64,000 nt of DNA, taken from assembly GCA_037903475.1 (NCBI GenBank), contig JBAJFG010000019.1, positions 5,641,001 through 5,705,000 of the forward strand. The letters run 5' to 3'. Below the pieces are notes generated by a model. It searched no databases, was not told the origin of the DNA, and was given only the letters and a program-made list of their open reading frames with translations. This DNA is from Ancylostoma caninum. Its lineage: Eukaryota > Nematoda > Chromadorea > Rhabditida > Ancylostomatidae. Of the stretch, positions 46,640-57,399 are shown one piece after another. The position numbers were made by a program, and so were the translations under genes. Numbering within the stretch: the first letter of the stretch is position 1; each line of letters starts with the position of its first letter.

Positions 46640-47010
46640 GGATTTACCAACATATCCTAGACCTTCTCATCACGTTGATCCCTGGGATGTACATCAACAG
46701 GCACAGAAGCGACGAAATCCATATTTTTGAAAGGCTCGAACTGGATAAAAATTTGGAGCCCGGAGGCGGATCGCTCCAAGCTGTGCTGGCTGCCTGCCAC
46801 GGCTGCCGCGTCGGTCAACGAGTCTTGGCGTGTCCAATCGATAAGATCAACGGCTTCACGTGTCAACTCGGGTTGGCAAACTGTTACAGACCCCGTCGTG
46901 GAAGACGGGTTTATAGACCATTTTGAGACAATTTATGTATACCGTTGGAACCATCGCGCCGAGTAGATGCAGAATCTGCTGTTAGCTGAATTACGAAAAT
47001 GAGGTGGACC
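46640..47010 (+). repeat. Dispersed repeat, copy B
   Basis: Partner of 3430-3720. Here frames read GGGSLQAVLAACHGCRVGQR in one register and SPEADRSKLCWLPATAAASV in another. The second register is also the open one in copy A (SREADRSKLCWLPATAAMLA), so the ancestral element may have coded in that frame, but both copies are short and start differently. Confidence 0.75.
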
Positions 47011-47332
47011 CCTGCCTTCAAAGACAAAGTTAGGGGAAACTTGTCTACTGATAAGTCAAAGCATTTTGGACGTATCAACTAGCAAGTCAGAACGTGTAGG
47101 ACAGGTCAAGTCATCCATTTCTGTTATGTAGGTGTCCCAACTACATTTTCGCCGAAATCAGGGACATTCTTTATCTCCCAGGATTTCTCTTTTACCTTCC
47201 TGTTCTGTGCTGTGTATCGACGCGTCAACCTTGCAGCGCCGCAAGCTTGAAGGCGCCGTAATGGGAATCACAAGGGTGACTCCGATTATGGATCATTGGT
47301 CATGAAACTTTTGAATTATAATACCTTGGGTA

Positions 47333-47475
47333 CAGTCCTTCTCAAATTAATTGCCTCACGCTGAACCGCCCATCAGCTTAGCCACGTCACACCACGTATG
47401 ATAATACAAAGGTGATGCGGCACAGTTTAGCAGATGGGCGGTGAAGCGTGAGGCAAGTATTTTTGAGAAGGACTG
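47333..47475. mobile_element. Short palindromic MITE
   Basis: Inverted ends CAGTCCTTCTCAAA followed by TTGCCTCACGCT..ACCGCCCATC, about 50 bp per arm, with a ~45-bp centre. No clean target duplication is visible. Confidence 0.7.
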
Positions 47476-47574
47476 TCCATTCTAGTGTGCATAATCGAAC
47501 TCATGTCGTTTCAAAAATTGTGGTGATAGAATCTACTGAGTGCAGATTGCACAGCCAGCTTTTCACCTGCAGGG

Positions 47575-47790
47575 TACAGCTGATTCAGAGCATAGTGAAT
47601 GTTGTGTATTTCTACGTGGAGAGCAAAGGAGTGCATATGAGAAGTCGTGCACGTTTTAACTTGTTAGTCGCAGTGGTTTTAAACCGCCCCGCACATTGAA
47701 ACGGCACGGATTTGACGTGGGAATACGTGGGACGCATGTGTTCGATCAGTGTGATATTCAGTCCCTGATGAATGCACTTTCGTAGTTGGT
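47575..47790 (+). repeat. Repeat family R1 (45-50 kb nest), copy 1
   Basis: Order of blocks: GTGTATTTCTACGTG, GTGCACGTTTTAACTTGTTA, GTCGCAGTGGTTTT, ACGTGGGACGCATGTGTTCG. Copies 2 and 3 lie at 48160-48360 and 49725-49920 in the same orientation. Confidence 0.75.
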
Positions 47791-48159
47791 GGAAAGGTCG
47801 ACAAGCCTGTATGACGCAATAGGACGCCGACGTCGCAACCCGCCACACTCACGATGACAGCAAGCACTTGCGGTCTATTCAGAAATCTCGGGACTTGAAC
47901 ACATATAATACGTTCCACTTCATTCCAGGGAACATGCCAGGCAGCTAAAAATCCACGCAGCTAACAAGCTAGAACGTGCGCGACCTGTCAAAATCCGCTT
48001 CACGCTCACCACGTACGAATATGTACACCAATGATCACTGTTTTCGGAGCGGACGATAAAATTCTGGCGACTTCTAGAGTTTTTGATCGAGTTCAAAAAA
48101 AAGTTGATTAATTACTCGAGTAGTACATCGGATCCAAACATTTGAAAATTCGATAGTAC

Positions 48160-48360
48160 AGGAGGTTCAGAAAGGACTCGTTATTGGTGTATTTCCACGT
48201 GAAGAGCGCAGATGTTTTTTAGACTAATCATGCACGTCCTAACTTGTTGGTCCCAGTGGTTTTTGGCTACTTGACATGTTAAAATGGCCCGGAAATTATG
48301 TGAAAGTACGCGGAACGCATGAGTTCGATCAGTGCCCGGTAGTGGTTTTGGTAAAGTGCT
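48160..48360 (+). repeat. Repeat family R1, copy 2
   Basis: GTGTATTTCCACGTG, ATGCACGTCCTAACTTGTTG, CAGTGGTTTTTGGCTACTTG, CGCGGAACGCATGAGTTCGA in the same order as copy 1. The 48400-48800 stretch after it has overlapping frames on both strands and no supported gene. Confidence 0.75.
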
Positions 48361-48807
48361 TCCAAAATTTGGAATTTCTGAAATTTCGAAAAAAAAAGTT
48401 TTTGGGGGTAGTAGGTGTGCCCTGATGTGGTCTACTCTAGAGGCTGCTGCCACTCTCCTCGAAGAGGATAGCGCTTCCGTTCGTTGCGGTGCCGCAGCAC
48501 TGGTTTTGTACATATGGACAGTAAACTGCGCGTCATCGCTATCACCGGCCCGTAATAGATGCCTATCCAGTTCCGCAGTCGCCGCGCAGTTGTCGAAATG
48601 CCATACTCCTCGAACAGCACCTCCCTTAAATCTATAAGCAGTAAAGCACCTTCATTTCTCGCGGAATTCTTAATGTTTGGAATGTTGCCGGATTTCAGAC
48701 TTCCGAGGGAAGTAGGGCTAGAATCCAATGAAGAAATAATTCGAGAAAGCTACGAAACCGAGGTGCTGTTTTCTCACCGTTTGAATCGCGAGAAAGGAAT
48801 CATATAA

Positions 48808-49156
48808 GAGTATCCCCAGACTTCGCCAGCAATCATGGCGATCGCCACGACAGCCGGCTGTCGTCGCCATCGCCACGACCGCCAGCGATCGCCACATGGA
48901 TAAAGTGAATGAGAAGACTTTAGACGTGAGAGAGATGATAGCTGATGTGGCGTGGCGATCGATAGGCATTGTTTTCCCTATCGGTATCACTCACATCGCC
49001 AGTTCATTTTGGGCACATCTTCGAGAGTACAGGCGATGAGCTCCGTTTGGCAGCGATGTAACGTGGCAATCGATACGTATCATATCCACGGCCCTTATCT
49101 CTTATATCGCCAGTTCATTTTTATTCATTTTGAATTGGCGAAGTGTGGGGATACTC
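48808..49156. mobile_element. PIF/Harbinger-like MITE, copy A
   Basis: Ends GAGTATCCCCAGACTTCGCC and, inward from the right, GAGTATCCCCACACTTCGCC, flanked by TAA (48805-48807 and 49157-49159). A 3-bp TWA duplication is the PIF/Harbinger rule. Subterminal parts are rich in GGCGATCGCCA palindromes. Its right ~95 bp matches that of copy B (ATCGCCAGTTC, TTGAATTGGCGAAG). Confidence 0.8.
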
Positions 49157-49600
49157 TAAGTCTGCCCATCTCAATGCTACGCGCGCACCCACTTAGAGTA
49201 TCCCCAGACTTCGCCGGCGTGGCGATCGCGACGACACATCCGGCGGTTCCCGCATGGACAGTGTGAATAAGGAGATCCCAGACTTAAGGGAGACAACAGA
49301 CTCCTCCGGCTGTTCCGGCGCAGCCGCGATCGCCACAACCCGCTGCTGTCCGAGCGCAGGCACGCAGCGCAATGTAGAGAAAACAAGAGAGGATGGACAA
49401 GCATGAGAGATGTATATCGTGCTCCAACGCTAATTAGGGTGGTTGTTGCGACGACGAGATGACGGGCGGAGTCAGGACGTGATAGCGATGGCGGCGATCA
49501 CTTAATACATATCCGTTATTCTGTCGCCATTGCGCGTTTTCGCTGCTTCGTAGCGCAACCGGCGGAGCCAGCGGAGACTGGGACTCCCTAAAGCTACATT

Positions 49601-49717
49601 TATAGTGCATCGGAGTCCGATTCGGTTGGATAACTAGAGATGCGTATCGATCATCGTTATCCGACGATCGATACGTATCATCCGTTATCCGGCCGGATCG
49701 GACTCCGATACAGTATA
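49601..49717. repeat. Nested double palindrome
   Basis: Outer arms TATAGTGCATCGGAGTCCGA and its near inverse complement ending CGGACTCCGATACAGTATA. The inner stem GATGCGTATCGATC / GATCGATACGTATC encloses a short loop. It lies inside the Harbinger-like copy B and next to R1 copy 3. Confidence 0.75.
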
Positions 49718-49724
49718 CAGGCGG

Positions 49725-49920
49725 TTCAGAAATGAGTCGGTATTGGTGCATTTTTACGTGAAGAAATTAGAGGAGCCTTTAGCAAGTCGCTCACGTTCAA
49801 GCTTGTTAATCGCAGTGATTTTCAACTGCTTAACACGTTAGAAAGGGTCCCGAAAATGATGTGGGAGTATGTACGTGGAACACATGTCTCCGATAAGTGA
49901 CATACCGACTCCTCGGTGAA
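49725..49920 (+). repeat. Repeat family R1, copy 3
   Basis: TTCAGAAATGAGTCGGTATTG, then GCTCACGTTCAAGCTTGTTA, ATCGCAGTGATTTTCAACTG, ACGTGGAACACATGTCTCCG in the family order. It sits inside the element at 49196-50055. Confidence 0.75.
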
Positions 49921-50506
49921 TGGCGTGTAAAAAAGCTGAAGAGGGATATAATCATTGGGGGGTGGCAACCGATACGCATCGTTTCTACCATTGTTATCTC
50001 TTACATCGCCAGTTCGTTTTGATTCATCCTGAATTGACGAAGTCTGGGAATACTCTTACACAGAAGTGACCGGACCAACGTAAGCTGACACGTCTTCCTC
50101 CAGAAATCCATCTCAGCTGCAGCGTGGCCTTCGCAGCAGTATCTCCGCGATACTTGATGATTCTTTGTATTTCCACTTCTCCGACTTACTAGCGACCGAT
50201 TAAATGGAGTAGGACTTGTCTCAGAGGCGAAAAATTCCATCATTTTCACCGTCAAAGGCCCTTCAAAGGCTTGACATTAAGTTCCAATCATAGTTTGCAA
50301 TCTGCTAAAGCGCTCATAATTTAATATTGTGTCATTCATTTCTCATGTGTACGTCGACTTTCTTCGAAGCCGCACATATTTAACTTCCTTTACATACCTA
50401 CCCGGTGTGAAACATGTTCACCCTTGTTTCATAGCTACAACATATCACAATTTCCTAGCAGGTTATTTTGCTACGATTTAAAAGTTGCATTTGATTTTCA
50501 TTGCAG

Positions 50507-50584
50507 ATACGATTCTCATTGTCGAGCTTCGATTTCTAGCAATTCTTCAGCGACTCTTCTGCTATCATCCGTGAAAACAAAGAA
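50507..50584 (+). other. 5' exon of the ATF4-type gene (leader or coding)
   Basis: Bounded by acceptor TTCATTGCAG and donor GTAAGT. It contains no ATG. The frame leading into the ATG at 50679 is open across the whole exon (YDSHCRASISSNSSATLLLS...) and would enter in phase 2, so it is either untranslated leader or part of a longer N-terminus whose start is upstream. ATF4 messages of other animals carry regulatory upstream ORFs; any such ORF here would lie before 50507 and was not identified. Confidence 0.6.
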
Positions 50585-50678
50585 GTAAGTTTATTGTTGC
50601 CAATTCTATCCCACTCTCTCTAGATATTCTCTTACATGTCTTGCATTTCTCCCATATAAATGTGATTTTCTTTCCAGA

Positions 50679-53600
50679 ATGAGTGGATCTTCATATACCT
50701 TCCAACTAGAGGAGCTGGAGTTGTTCCAAGATGTGTGTCTGCCCAACTCTGCTGTAGGCCAGTGGAGTGTTTGGGGTGACGAGGAGTCCTCCACCGCCAA
50801 CTACCTTGTGAGTTCTTGAGTTCGCTGTTCTAGATCAGGGCCCCCTAAATTCTCAGGAATTTTTGGCACTATTCCACATTAGGGGCCCCAAAATTTTCAA
50901 AAAAAAAAAACCTTTCTTTCGCCGAAACTTTGCAGAAATTCCAGGAGGCCAATGAGAATGGATGTCGGTTTGCCCGCGCGCGCAAATTTAGCATTAGAGC
51001 ATGTCAGGCGCTACTCCTTTTACGTTGCCTCTGTACAGGCCTTCCTTCCACATTGAAAAGGTAGCAGGGAGAGGGTTCACTCCGCCAACTATGGTTTGAC
51101 CACCACAGGAAATCTTCATCCACAGTGTGAACTCCAATAATGTAACTGTCGCTTATTTCTCGGCCACCTACTTTGGAAGGAGCTACATGTTTTTTTTTTT
51201 CTTGGAGGAAATAAATCAGATCCTTCGAGGAAAGGTAGAGGGATATGAAAGATGGGGATGTCAACCTTGATTATACCTCCCGCCGTCGGAGCAGCCTCAT
51301 CACACTCGAAGACTGCGTTGATAGGTGTTAACCCAAGCGTTGGTCCTATAATGGTTAAGGCGCATTAATGTGGGTTAACGAGTGATCTGCATCCTCTGCA
51401 GGAGGTGCAACCGGGATTGACGTCTCCTGTAGAATATGGAGCAACCATTCGATGAGAAAATGAAGTCACTTCAACCTCATTTCACTGGGTTCTACCCTTT
51501 TCTGGTGAAACAACTTTCTCCTAGGTTTATGCAAAATGCATCATGCGGCTATTACCACAGTGGAACCAATAAGACAAATTAATCACACGTAAACAGCTTC
51601 AACTTCTGTGGTCTAAACTGAAGGGAGGAATAAACTTCCTAACTAAATACGATTGATATGCTAGCATCTGGAACCGTTGTTGCTCACATTCGAAGTCTAC
51701 TAGCTGTAAACAGTGGAAGCCTCCTTTACCACTATCGTTCTGACGGTGGCAGGAACATCTACGCAGTGGCAATACAAAGTCAACCGCTGTGCTCCAGTGC
51801 GTAGTTAGCGCACGAAACGCTGGTTCTTGCGGCGCGGCGACACCCGATCTCATTGGCCTCCTGGAATTTCTCGAAACTTTGTATATAGGGGTTATTTGAA
51901 GTACTGAACACGAATATCGTATTCATTTTGTACCGTAACCCCATTTTTCTAGGGTTACAGTAGGTACGCCGTAGATAAGGTATCTCACAGAATCATCTCC
52001 AATTTTGCGTAAAGGGGTTGTTTTAGGTGCTGATCACGACCGTCAACATTATTTTGCGCGAAACCTTCATTTTCTACCCAAAATCGGCATTTTCCAACAA
52101 TTTACTACCGTATACCCATCGTATCCCCATGAAAATGGGGTTCCAGTACAAAATGGATACGATGTTCATGTTCTGCATCTCAAATAATCCCCTCGTGCAA
52201 AATTTGAGCGACTTGCATGAGGTATCGTATCCACGGCAGCCCTACCGTAATCCTACAAAAATGGGCTACGGCACAAAATGAATACGACGTGTTCAGCACC
52301 TCAGAGAACCCCTCTCACTACACAAAATTCCGGCGAGATTTCCTTTTCGCTGGAACTTTACGAGCTGAGATTAATTGTTTCGCAGAAATCATCGAGGTGA
52401 TCGCATTCTTGTTGTAGCGTAACCCCATTTTTGACGGGTTGCGGTGGGCTTGCTTTCGGTAGGGTATCTGCGGAGTCCTTCCAAATTTTACGTAGAAGGA
52501 TAGTTTCTGATGCTGGCCACGATTACCAAAATCACTTTGCGTGTCAGTTTCCTGTCAAGATCGACACTTTCTCTCTGTTTCCTTCATGAATCCTGCCATA
52601 CAAATCTGATAAAGTTATCCCGCAGTGAAGTGACTGATGCACATTTCCGCGAAAAAAAAATCTGTTGGATAATAGAATATCCGAAATACGTCAGAATATC
52701 CGTCCGAATGCGTTTGCCCAATTGAGTAAAGGTATCAACTAGTAGGGCACTGGTTCCTTTGCAGCCGTATCATCATCTCGTTTCACTAGTGCGAGCTAGT
52801 GTAGGAACGAGTGCGTAGCGCCGTAGGCGGGAAAGAGTTTTATTCATCAGTGATTAGTGATTCGTGAATGACACTGTTTCTGGCCTACAGCGCCACGCAC
52901 CTCTTCTTGCAGCAAGTTGTGCTAGTGATGCGTATATATCACGGCAAAGTAACCAGATGTAGATAAGAATGTGTGCCAGTATAGCGACTCTATCAAAGGA
53001 GTTTACCAAGAGCAGCAATGTAGTTATAATTGTCTTCTGCTACCAACTTTCATTTCAAGAAATAGATCTCCTTGAGGTTGATAAATACAGTGAAAACCCA
53101 TTTTAAAGTTGCAGTTGAGCAGATTAAGCTCGAGTGCCGTTTCGCTCCCTTGTTGGTCCTTCTAGTTAACAACTTCTAACCCAAACAACGAGATAGTAAG
53201 GGAAATCAAATGCCTAATTCAGTGTTCCAAACATAATTGGCAAGTCTTTCCAGGAATGTCCTCAGGAAGTTCGCTGTGGCCAAGCGCGGGTTAATCGTCA
53301 ATGCACCGCGTTCAGTAAGCGAGGAAAGTGTGTTTTTAAGCGGGCCTCAGCCACCACCTCCGCCGCTACCCTCTGCGAAATGTGCAGCACCACCCCCATG
53401 CGATGCTTGGTGAGTGAAATTAGTGGTTTTCCTACACTTCCAAAAAAAGTCTTCCACGTCACTTTTTAAAGCTAAGTCAAGCCAGATTGATGTTTGTTGT
53501 ATGCCCATCTTATGGGCTAAGGAAAATTTCTATCCAGTTGTCATTCTGTGAGTTAGTGAGGTATGCCGCTTTTCCAGTGCGACCCGTGCCCGTCGTGTTT

Positions 53601-56600
53601 TGGTATCGGCGGACCAGACGGCGGTATTATCGGTGGACCGTCCTCGCATGGTCTCTCCAGATTCCATTCTGCTGAGCAGGTTTGTAATTTTCCGGATCTG
53701 CTCTCCTTTTTTCTACTGCAAAGTTCTTGTTTATTTCTCATTTGCAGCAGTTCGCCGCCTCTCACTGATTATTCATTATGGGAGCATCAACCCAGCAGCA
53801 CATATTCTTTCTGTCATGATCATGAATCTTCACATATTTTTGATAACATTCCTTATTGTTCATCCGATTCATTTACTAAGCCGTGTTCTCCTAATGATTC
53901 CGTATCTAGCTCACAGTATGAAAGGTGAGTTCGAGTGTTACATTGTTTCAACTCCATGACAGCATTTTTTTTTTTGCATAAAACAGTCATTCTAGCAACA
54001 CCGAGAGTTTCTCTCATCTGATTTGTCCTGATAATATTGACGACTTTGGAGCTGACATCTTGTACGGAAAGGAAGGTGGGTCCGTCCCCGAAGTAGATTT
54101 TAATCTTTTGGATATGCAAACTGTTTAGAAGCTGTCACTTCCTTCACGTCTTCACACCAATTCGTGTCCATTGAAGAAACGCCTGATTTTTCCTTTATAG
54201 ATCAAATCTATGAATCTGTCAAGGCGGAGATCAACGCAGAAAAGGTTTCTTCTTATTAGTAAAATACATATTGTTAGTGATGTTATAGGTACGCTAGCTT
54301 TCCAAATGGCCACATTAGAAAAGAGAGACCCCTATGAGAAATCAGGTCCAAAGATTTCTCAAAACAAGTCTGTGTTAGAGCATGTACTGAGGGTCAACAA
54401 TCTCTTCTACCTACATCTGTGATGTAATCCTCTTTTGTAGAACTTCTGAATAACTGTTTTTGTATTCACATGATTTATCTGGTATGCATTACGTTTGCTA
54501 ATTTACGCTTGTGTAGTGGTCAATTTTCGATCGCTTCCACCCAAATGTACTCCTTTTTTGAAGTTCATACTCACTGGTTTCTAGTCTCAAACCCCTGATC
54601 ATCTCAGTAGTATTGCTGTGTAACTAAGTTGGTTTAATTTGTTGGTCTTATTTGCAGAACCTTTCAAGAGTATATGCATTTGTGATAAATAGGTAATAAA
54701 GTAACAAACGTTACTCACAGCTCACAGAGAACCTAAAATTTACGTATTTTAGGCATCCGCTGACTCGCCGAATTCGAACTACATCAGACCAGAAACCCCC
54801 ATAATAACTCTAGCGCCAGATCAACCTGTCACTATTGTTGGAGAAGATGGAAAGGAGTACAGGGTCGTGTTGCAAACGGTCAAGGAAAAAAGCTCTGAAC
54901 AAAAGAGGAAGGCGGATACAGCCGCGGTATGATCAAGCTTCCTAGAACTCAAATTTATGTTAGCTTTGAAGAAATTCGTGCTTTGATTACTGTTGTTTGC
55001 TGTATTTGTTGCACATGAAAATCCTTGACCACTCCTCTATGAAAGGTTCTAGAGGGCGGCGATCTCCAGGAATCTCACATAAAACATAGGAACTATCAAC
55101 TGGTCTTTTGTTTAAATAGGATTGTCGTCAATCTGAAGCAGTTTTTATTGTTTGGTTCGAAAGGATTGGGGGGTACCTTAGATTTGTACCTTAGATTTAT
55201 GTTGGGAATTTTTATCTGAAAGTCAGTTTCGAAAACATGGCTCTTCGATTGTAGTTCTGAATTGCATACTAAACTAAGACGAATTTAGGTGCGTATTTGA
55301 TGTCTGTGTAGTCTTCATTATTATATACAGGGTCAATCGTCCGGTGGGAATTTCCCATGAGGGGGTCGTATGGGAGGGGGCTGGGAAGGGGGGGGGGTTC
55401 GTATTGGAGAGGTGTGAGTGGAGTACGTAGAAGGGTGACTTAACCATTGAATGTAAATTAATAAAGACATTCCGCCCAAGAATGATCACGTCATATCGAG
55501 TTAAAGCAGGACTGGTTGGCAGCGTATGAGAGAAATCGGCTTCAGCGCACTCACAGGTTCGATCCCCGGCGCCTTCCATAAATTTTTGCACGGGTAGGAA
55601 TCACTTCAGAATCAAATGTGGAGTAAAGAGGGTGGAAATGTTCAAAAAATAGAGTGTGGGTAGCTAGATCAATCGATTGCACATGCTAGGATTCGCCTGC
55701 AGGGCCCGTCAGAACGTGGAAAAGTAGGGTGACCTAAACGTCGTGCTGAGGTCCTCTGACTCGGAATCAGCAAAGGCTTTTCTATATATACATAGAGGAT
55801 GATCAGCTCTGTCTTTTGCCACAGTTTCAATTTTCTAGAACTTCATATGCTTTTGGGAGCTCGATGGGAAATTTTTCAATTTTTCGGGTCTCCGAGGGGA
55901 AATTTCCCATCTAACTCACGCAAGCAAGAGCAATTATCGAGGTGCGATAATGGGGATGAAGAATCAATGCTTGGAGCTCTATAACGTGAAGCTAGTGAAA
56001 TTTCGGTAAAAGGTAAATCCTCTTCATGGGAGATGAAGAAGTGAAAATCCCGCAATTTGAACAGATGGTGAAAATGGAGTAAATCTGTTTGCCAAATCAC
56101 TGAGAAGCAATTTGCAGATATCACGCAAACTTTTCTTCTATGAGTTTTAGCTAAGAAAATTTCCCACTTGGGTACAGAATCTGGCTTCACGAAGTTCGCT
56201 CGTTTTCCCGCAATTTAGATGGGAAATCGATGGGAAATTCGCCAAATTTCCCATCGATTCCCCATCGAGCTCCCAAAAAATATGAAGGTCTAGAAAATTG
56301 AAACTCTGGCAGAAGATAGAGCTGATCTTCCTATATCGGCAGATAGAAAAACTTTCACTGATTTTGAGTCAGAGAACCACAGTGCGAGGTCTAAGTAACC
56401 CTAGTTTTCCACAAACTGGCGCCCCTTGTAGGCGAATTCTCGCATGTGTTATCGATCGATTTCGCTTCCCTCACTCCATTTTCTAACCTTTAAATCCTCT
56501 CTACTCCACACTAAATCCTGAACGGTTCCAACCTGTGCAAAAATTTTTTGGAGGCGCCGGGAATCGAACCCGTCGGCGCGCAAATGCCAACGCTGAAACG

Positions 56601-57399
56601 GATTCCTCGCATGCGCTGCCAATCAATCCTGTTTTGACACGTAATGACATGATTGTTCCTGCTGGCAGTCTGGTCCGATCGGATAAGGAAGGATGTATAT
56701 CGACCGCAAGGTTGTTTTAGTTCCAATTTTAGGTTTTTGAAGTGTTTCTTTTGTGTGTTCTTCCTTGAAACTGTTCAGTTTTTCTGTGTACAGAGAAAAC
56801 ATGCGGGGGAGGAGGGGTGGGGGGGGGAGGGGTCGTGAAAAGATGGGGGTTGGATGAGGGAATAGGGGGGGTCGTATTGAGGGTCGGTTTTTTTCCATCG
56901 TCATGCTTGACCCTGATTATATAGTTCATACTGGTTTGTTTAATGAGTAGTATTGAAGAAGGTTTCGGGAGCTGATGGATGCATTTGTTTCTAAATACAT
57001 ATGTACTCATAATATCAAGATTATATAAAGCATTGTTGATCAGTTTCCAATCTCCTTGCACTCACTTCATTCTTTACAGAGTTCTCCAGTGCCAAAAAGA
57101 GCAAAAGGAATCCCACTGACCAATATGACCATTGACGAAATCAGCAGCAGAAAGCGAGAGCAAAACAGAATAGCTGCCCAGCGATACCGCCAGAAACAGA
57201 GGAAAGTCAAGTGCAGCGAGAAAGAGGTGATTGTTGCAAACTATTGTGCTCAGGTGTTACTGTTTCTCAATTTTTCAAAGTTCAGGAGGAAGAACGGCTC
57301 ATGAAGCGGAACGAGTTTCTGCGTTCTGAGGCAACTCGGCTGCAGGAGGAAATAGCGAGGCTGAAAGAGGCGCTCATTGGGAGTTTGAGAGGAACATAG
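50679..57399 (+). CDS. atf-4: ATF4-type bZIP transcription factor
   Basis: Exons: 50679-50807, (possible 50937-50968), 53254-53409, 53578-53679, 53748-53924, 53987-54075, 54129-54244, 54753-54926, 57080-57226, 57286-57399. All junctions from 53254 on are GT-AG and agree in phase. The C-terminus is a bZIP: basic region KREQNRIAAQRYRQKQRK with the NxxAAxRYRxKxR signature of ATF4/ATF5, then a leucine zipper in the last exon (ERLMKRNEFL, RLQEEIARLK). Upstream lie a proline-rich stretch, Ser-rich acidic segments (DNIDDFGADILYG; FSFIDQIYESVKAEIN) suited to transactivation, and a DSPNS motif like a degron. It should bind CRE/CARE sites as a dimer in the nucleus and act in the integrated stress response. 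Without the 32-nt exon the total is 1204 nt; with it 1236 nt, 411 codons. The start Met is assigned by composition; a longer N-terminus is possible. The symbol follows nematode naming of the orthologue. Confidence 0.9.
50937..50968 (+). CDS. Possible 32-nt exon of the ATF4-type gene, inside a repeat end
   Basis: Between acceptor AACTTTGCAG and donor GTTTGC lie 32 bases that fit phase 0 in and phase 2 out, exactly what is needed to join exon 50679-50807 to exon 53254-53409. The peptide would be KFQEANENGC plus a shared Arg. The same words (AAATTCCAGGAGGCCAATGA) occur inverted at 51852-51873, so the site is a repeat end and the fit may be chance. Confidence 0.35.
51849..52560. repeat. ~110-130-bp repeat units in both orientations
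   Basis: Units carry CGTATTCATTTTGTACCGTA, ACCCCATTTTT.TAGGGTTAC and GAGGGGTT.TTTGAGGTGCTG words. Plus-oriented units lie at about 51860-51990, 51995-52090 and 52380-52550; minus-oriented units at about 52335-52215 and 52215-52105. It lies in the first large intron of the ATF4-type gene. Confidence 0.75.
52561..53253. other. Intron of the ATF4-type gene, nothing further seen
   Basis: No repeat or exon that I can support between the repeat block and the exon at 53254. Confidence 0.5.
55328..56915. mobile_element. 1.6-kb foldback element with hAT-like ends in an ATF4-gene intron
   Basis: Flanked by exact 8-bp duplications ATTATATA (55320-55327 and 56916-56923). Ends are CAGGGTCAA on both sides. 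CAGGG ends with an 8-bp duplication fit hAT. Most of the element is one long inverted repeat (see 55470-56670). G-rich and C-rich strands lie next to the ends (55375-55400; 56805-56870). No transposase frame is present. The intron spans 54927-57079, so this insertion makes up most of it. Confidence 0.85.
55470..56670. repeat. Long inverted repeat (~450-bp arms) with tRNA-like segments
   Basis: Left arm about 55470-55925 and right arm about 56180-56670 pair through many blocks, e.g. GAAGATCAGCTCT, GTTTCAATTTTCTAGA.CTTC, TTTTGGGAGCTCGATGGG and GGCGCC..CCA.AAATTTTTGC. Both arms hold a T-arm / B-box-like GGTTCGATYCCCGGCGCC, with TTGGCAGCG.ATG upstream that resembles a D-arm. The tRNA-like part is degenerate and would not fold as a full tRNA. 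GGGAAATTTCCC-type palindromes cluster at the centre. Confidence 0.8.

Larger units (their letters stand above)
49196..50055. mobile_element. PIF/Harbinger-like element, copy B, with nested repeats
   Basis: Ends GAGTATCCCCAGACTTCGCC and, inward from the right, GAGTATTCCCAGACTTCGTC, flanked by TTA (49193-49195 and 50056-50058). Only 36 bp separate it from copy A. Inside lie the palindrome 49601-49717 and R1 copy 3. No transposase frame is seen. Confidence 0.8.

Noticed and set aside
53563..53928. A single 121-codon exon beginning MPLFQCDPCP
   Set aside because: The first part reads through the exon 53578-53679 in the wrong register and across an intron; splice phases support two exons instead.
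55495..55580. Intact tRNA gene
   Set aside because: A B-box/T-arm-like segment is present, but acceptor and anticodon stems do not pair, in either arm of the foldback.
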